64,000 bases of DNA from an uncultured Roseobacter sp. (lineage in GTDB: Bacteria > Pseudomonadota > Alphaproteobacteria > Rhodobacterales > Rhodobacteraceae). Positions 61,685-64,000 of this stretch are shown one piece after another; position 1 is the first letter of the stretch; each line of letters begins with the position of its first letter. The position numbers and the translations under genes are program-made. The stretch spans positions 558,001 through 622,000 of the forward strand of contig NZ_CANLYL010000001.1 in the NCBI RefSeq assembly GCF_947495275.1, given 5' to 3'. Under the pieces are notes generated by a model that was not told the DNA's origin, searched no databases, and was given only the letters and a program-made list of their open reading frames with translations.

Positions 61685-63034
61685 TCAACGGAAAGCGTGT
61701 AATTTGCCGCCCGTGGACACAACGTAGAGCACACCGCCCGCAACCACCGGCGCGGTTGTCGCCCCTTGCGCGATGTCGATCGAGCCCAGCAACGCACCGC
61801 TCACCGGGTCAAAACTGCGTAATGCGCCATCATTTGAAGCGACGTAGATGCGCCCGCCCGCCAGAATCGGCCCGTGATGCGCAATGATCTCGGCGCGACG
61901 TTTGGGTCGGTTCTTTACAAAGTTGGGCAGTTGGACACCCCAGATGCGCGCACCGCTCGACGCATCAAGCCGGACCAGTTCCCCCAGATCGTTGACCACG
62001 AAGACACTGTCACCTGCCGGCATCACCGGCCCAACGGCGCCCTCCGGCGCGGTCCAGATACGCCCGCCGCTTTCAAGATTGAGCGCCACGATTCGCCCTG
62101 ACTGATTGCCGACGTAAACCGAATTGCCCGAAACGACTGGGGCACCGGTGACATCGCCAACAGCGCCCAGCGACCGGCCAAACCGCTGGCCAAGGGCAGA
62201 GGCATCCCACCGACGCAAACCCCCGCGCCGGAACACCGCCTGAACCTCTCCGGAACCAAAGCCGAAGATCGTCAGCCCATCTGCAACGGCGGGCGCAGGA
62301 GAGCCCAGAACATTGTGCCCATCCGGCGAGGCCGCCAGTTGCCATTCGATACGGCCATCCGATGCGCGCAATGCCCAACCGGTGTCGTCGCCCGAGGTCA
62401 CATAGACGAGCTCGTCAAAAGCCGTGGGCGTGCTGACACCAACCCCATCAAGTCGCTGACGCCAGATTTCGGTCCCGGTCTTGGCATCCAGAGCGGCAAT
62501 TGAACCATAGCCGAGCGAGGCAAATAATATGCCGTCCTTATAGGCCAGACCGCCCCCGGTCGCGGCTTCGGCACTATCGCGCAACGGTTTGAGGTCCGCT
62601 TTCCAGGCAATCGCGCCGGAGGTAGAGACAGCAGCGACCTGTGAGGCCGCATCCAGCGTGTAGATCAAACCGCCGCCCACAACCGGATCCGCCGTGATGC
62701 GCTGTCTGCGACTGTCGCCCGATCCGATGCCAACGCTCCAGATTTGCTGCGGGGATGCGCTCAGAGCGGCATGATTGACCCGAAATTGTGGCGTTCCGAC
62801 CCCTTGGGTCCAGTTGGCATTGGCCTGCACGGGCGGCAGGGATATCGGGCGCGCCTCGTTTTCCGCTTCCTCCACGGCTATGGCCGCGTCTTCTTCCTGT
62901 ACCACCGAGCGGATGCTTTCACGTTTGCCCGGCAGGATGACATCAGGCTCGGAGCACGCCGTGAGGAAAGTGGCGGCTGCCAGCAGGCAAAAGGTCATCC
63001 GCCCCCGCACAGATGAATTCGGAATTTGCATCAT
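61685..63034 (-). CDS. bamB: outer membrane assembly lipoprotein BamB
   Basis: 449 residues. A lipoprotein signal ends in LTAC with the lipidated Cys near residue 27. The mature part is an eight-bladed beta-propeller of PQQ-type repeats: GGLIYTLDAASQVAAVSTSG, ASLGYGSIAALDAKTGTEIW, VGNQSGRIVALNLESGGRIW and the end VVAGGVLYVVSTGGKLHAFR. BamB is a scaffold subunit of the BAM complex at the outer membrane. An ATG-ATG pair starts the gene at 63034. It follows the TPR gene and precedes der, the conserved yfgM-bamB-der order. Confidence 0.95.
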   Translation of the reverse strand: MMQIPNSSVRGRMTFCLLAAATFLTACSEPDVILPGKRESIRSVVQEEDAAIAVEEAENEARPISLPPVQANANWTQGVGTPQFRVNHAALSASPQQIWSVGIGSGDSRRQRITADPVVGGGLIYTLDAASQVAAVSTSGAIAWKADLKPLRDSAEAATGGGLAYKDGILFASLGYGSIAALDAKTGTEIWRQRLDGVGVSTPTAFDELVYVTSGDDTGWALRASDGRIEWQLAASPDGHNVLGSPAPAVADGLTIFGFGSGEVQAVFRRGGLRRWDASALGQRFGRSLGAVGDVTGAPVVSGNSVYVGNQSGRIVALNLESGGRIWTAPEGAVGPVMPAGDSVFVVNDLGELVRLDASSGARIWGVQLPNFVKNRPKRRAEIIAHHGPILAGGRIYVASNDGALRSFDPVSGALLGSIDIAQGATTAPVVAGGVLYVVSTGGKLHAFR

Positions 63035-63094
63035 GCCTTAATCGCTCTGCCTGTCATACCGCTTGCCACCCGTCCTCATTACCTTGCCAGCAGA

Positions 63095-63772
63095 TCAGTT
63101 TTCCACCGTGGGCAAATTTTCCAGATCAGGCGTGCCTCCCAAGGCTACAATCACCTGTAAGGCCCGCTGTTGCAAGTCCGAGGTCACGCCAGCGTCTTGC
63201 AGGATGCCCTGATAGCGCTCAAGGGCCGCGTCGGTTTTGCCTTCGGACACATCGATCAGCGCGATTTGCTCTGTCGCCAGCAGCCGCAGGGGAGAGCCTG
63301 CATTTGAGAGTGCCTCGAACTGCTGTCGGCGTGTATTCGCATCCAGTGTTCCGGCCTGCAACGTCAGCGCCTTGAAGCTCGCGATCTGGCGATAGATTTG
63401 CGGAACCTCGCCATCCACGGCGATGGCATTCAACTGCGCCACCGCAGTCGCGGCATCTTCGGCCTGCTCCGCCTCCGAAGCGGTCAACATGGCGACAACC
63501 GCCTTTGCCGCTGCATTTTGCGGGGCCAATTGTTCCAGCTCCTGTGCGCGCTCAGCCGATGTTCCCTGCGCCAATGCCGCCAGCATACCGTCGCCCAAAG
63601 CTTCGGCTTCTGCGCGGATGGAAGCCTTGCGGTATTCGTTCCACGCTGCACCCCCAACAATCAGGACAACCAAAAGAATCCCAATCCACCCATATCGCTT
63701 GAGCATGACAAACAAACGGTCGCGGCGGACCTCTTCGTTGACCTCATCGATAAAACTGTCTGTGTCGCTCAT
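63095..63772 (-). CDS. YfgM-like membrane-anchored TPR protein
   Basis: 225 residues. A short cytoplasmic N-terminus (SDTDSFIDEVNEEVRRDRLF) is followed by one membrane helix at about 29-45 (GWIGILLVVLIVGGAAW), then a helical periplasmic domain of TPR type (LNAIAVDGEVPQIYRQIASF and ERYQGILQDAGVTSDLQQRA). YfgM works with SecYEG and periplasmic chaperones in protein traffic. The ATG at 63772 is chosen over the earlier frame start at 63880 because the cytoplasmic motif begins there. It sits upstream of bamB and der, which supports the name. Confidence 0.9.
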   Translation of the reverse strand: MSDTDSFIDEVNEEVRRDRLFVMLKRYGWIGILLVVLIVGGAAWNEYRKASIRAEAEALGDGMLAALAQGTSAERAQELEQLAPQNAAAKAVVAMLTASEAEQAEDAATAVAQLNAIAVDGEVPQIYRQIASFKALTLQAGTLDANTRRQQFEALSNAGSPLRLLATEQIALIDVSEGKTDAALERYQGILQDAGVTSDLQQRALQVIVALGGTPDLENLPTVEN

Positions 63773-63899
63773 ACGCACCCGCCGGATTGAATTCCCGCCC
63801 CTCTTAGCGCGGGTCGCGGGGCAAGCCAAGACCTCGCTTTGGGCGCGGTAGGACGGACCCGTTGACGGGCGATTGCACATAGCCTCAGAAAATTCTAAT

Positions 63900-63917
63900 C
63901 TGAACTGGTCAGTTCAG
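63900..63917. promoter_or_regulatory. palindromic operator (TetR-type) at right edge
   Basis: CTGAACTG-GT-CAGTTCAG, a perfect 8+2+8 palindrome. A second AGTTCAGTGT (63981-63990) repeats the right half plus three bases. This symmetry and length are typical of TetR-type operators. It lies ~130 bases upstream of the yfgM-like start and likely controls a gene beyond the right edge, in the other orientation. Confidence 0.6.
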
Positions 63918-64000
63918 TGTATTTATCGTATGGGTTCGGTGCCACACCGCGGGGTAAATGCCTTCGGGCGGGGCTCGGAAAGTTCAGTGTGAGGCAATCG

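Overview
The window is ordinary chromosomal DNA from an alphaproteobacterium, most likely a Rhodobacterales member of the Roseobacter group. Five things support this: a heterotetrameric sarcosine oxidase operon, MmcB behind an alphaproteobacterial GTTC-N7-GTTC LexA box, a tRNA-His lacking G-1 with A73, a CarD/FdxA/S4/SUV3-like helicase block, and small Rhodobacterales-type genes. The genus cannot be fixed from sequence alone. No insertion sequence, prophage, CRISPR array or rRNA operon was seen. Coding density is high, with many 4-bp start/stop overlaps. GTG and TTG starts are frequent, and several were chosen because a good ribosome binding site precedes them.

Layout. 0-6.5 kb: partial YceI gene, MarR regulator, membrane GGDEF-EAL protein, an 802-aa pilus-assembly-like fusion protein, SIMPL protein. 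6.5-15.2 kb: O-acetylhomoserine sulfhydrylase, glycosyltransferase-like protein, HPPD with a divergent Lrp/AsnC regulator and a paired operator, Kef-type antiporter, cobT and cobS back to back, CarD. 15.4-20 kb: 7Fe ferredoxin, S4 RNA-binding protein, SUV3-like helicase, TPR protein, SCP2 protein. 20-26.4 kb: lysophospholipase-like hydrolase, ligase-associated exonuclease plus ATP-dependent DNA ligase, amidohydrolase, M3 peptidase. 26.4-32.1 kb: Gfo/Idh/MocA oxidoreductase, rpoH, rluD, tRNA-His, GNAT, mmcB, 6S RNA and a 38-codon gene.

32.2-41.4 kb is a riboflavin/nrdR/nusB block (nrdR-ribD ... ribE-ribB-ribH-nusB). It is split by three opposite-strand capsule genes: KpsS-like, Wza/KpsD-like and KpsC-like. 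41.5-46.7 kb carries YjbQ, a small secreted protein, rpoD and dnaG. 46.8-52.9 kb is the soxBDAG operon with a zinc-binding GFA-like protein upstream. 53-57.6 kb holds gdhA and a divergent three-gene Tad pseudopilin operon. 57.6-64 kb contains a membrane protein, a DUF2235 hydrolase, a TspO-related protein, and der-bamB-yfgM. It ends in a palindromic operator for an off-window gene.

The genes form several small functional sets rather than one large novel system. These are tyrosine catabolism (HPPD and Lrp), lower-ligand assembly of cobalamin (cobT/cobS), riboflavin synthesis, methylated-amine catabolism (sarcosine oxidase), DNA repair (ligase/exonuclease, MmcB) and envelope biogenesis (BamB, Kps, Tad). 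The observations most worth checking are the LexA box between mmcB and 6S RNA, the capsule insertion in the riboflavin block, the degenerate GTP cyclohydrolase II half of RibB, the paired HPPD operators, the 802-aa fusion protein and the stem-loops in the gdhA/tad and rpoD leaders.
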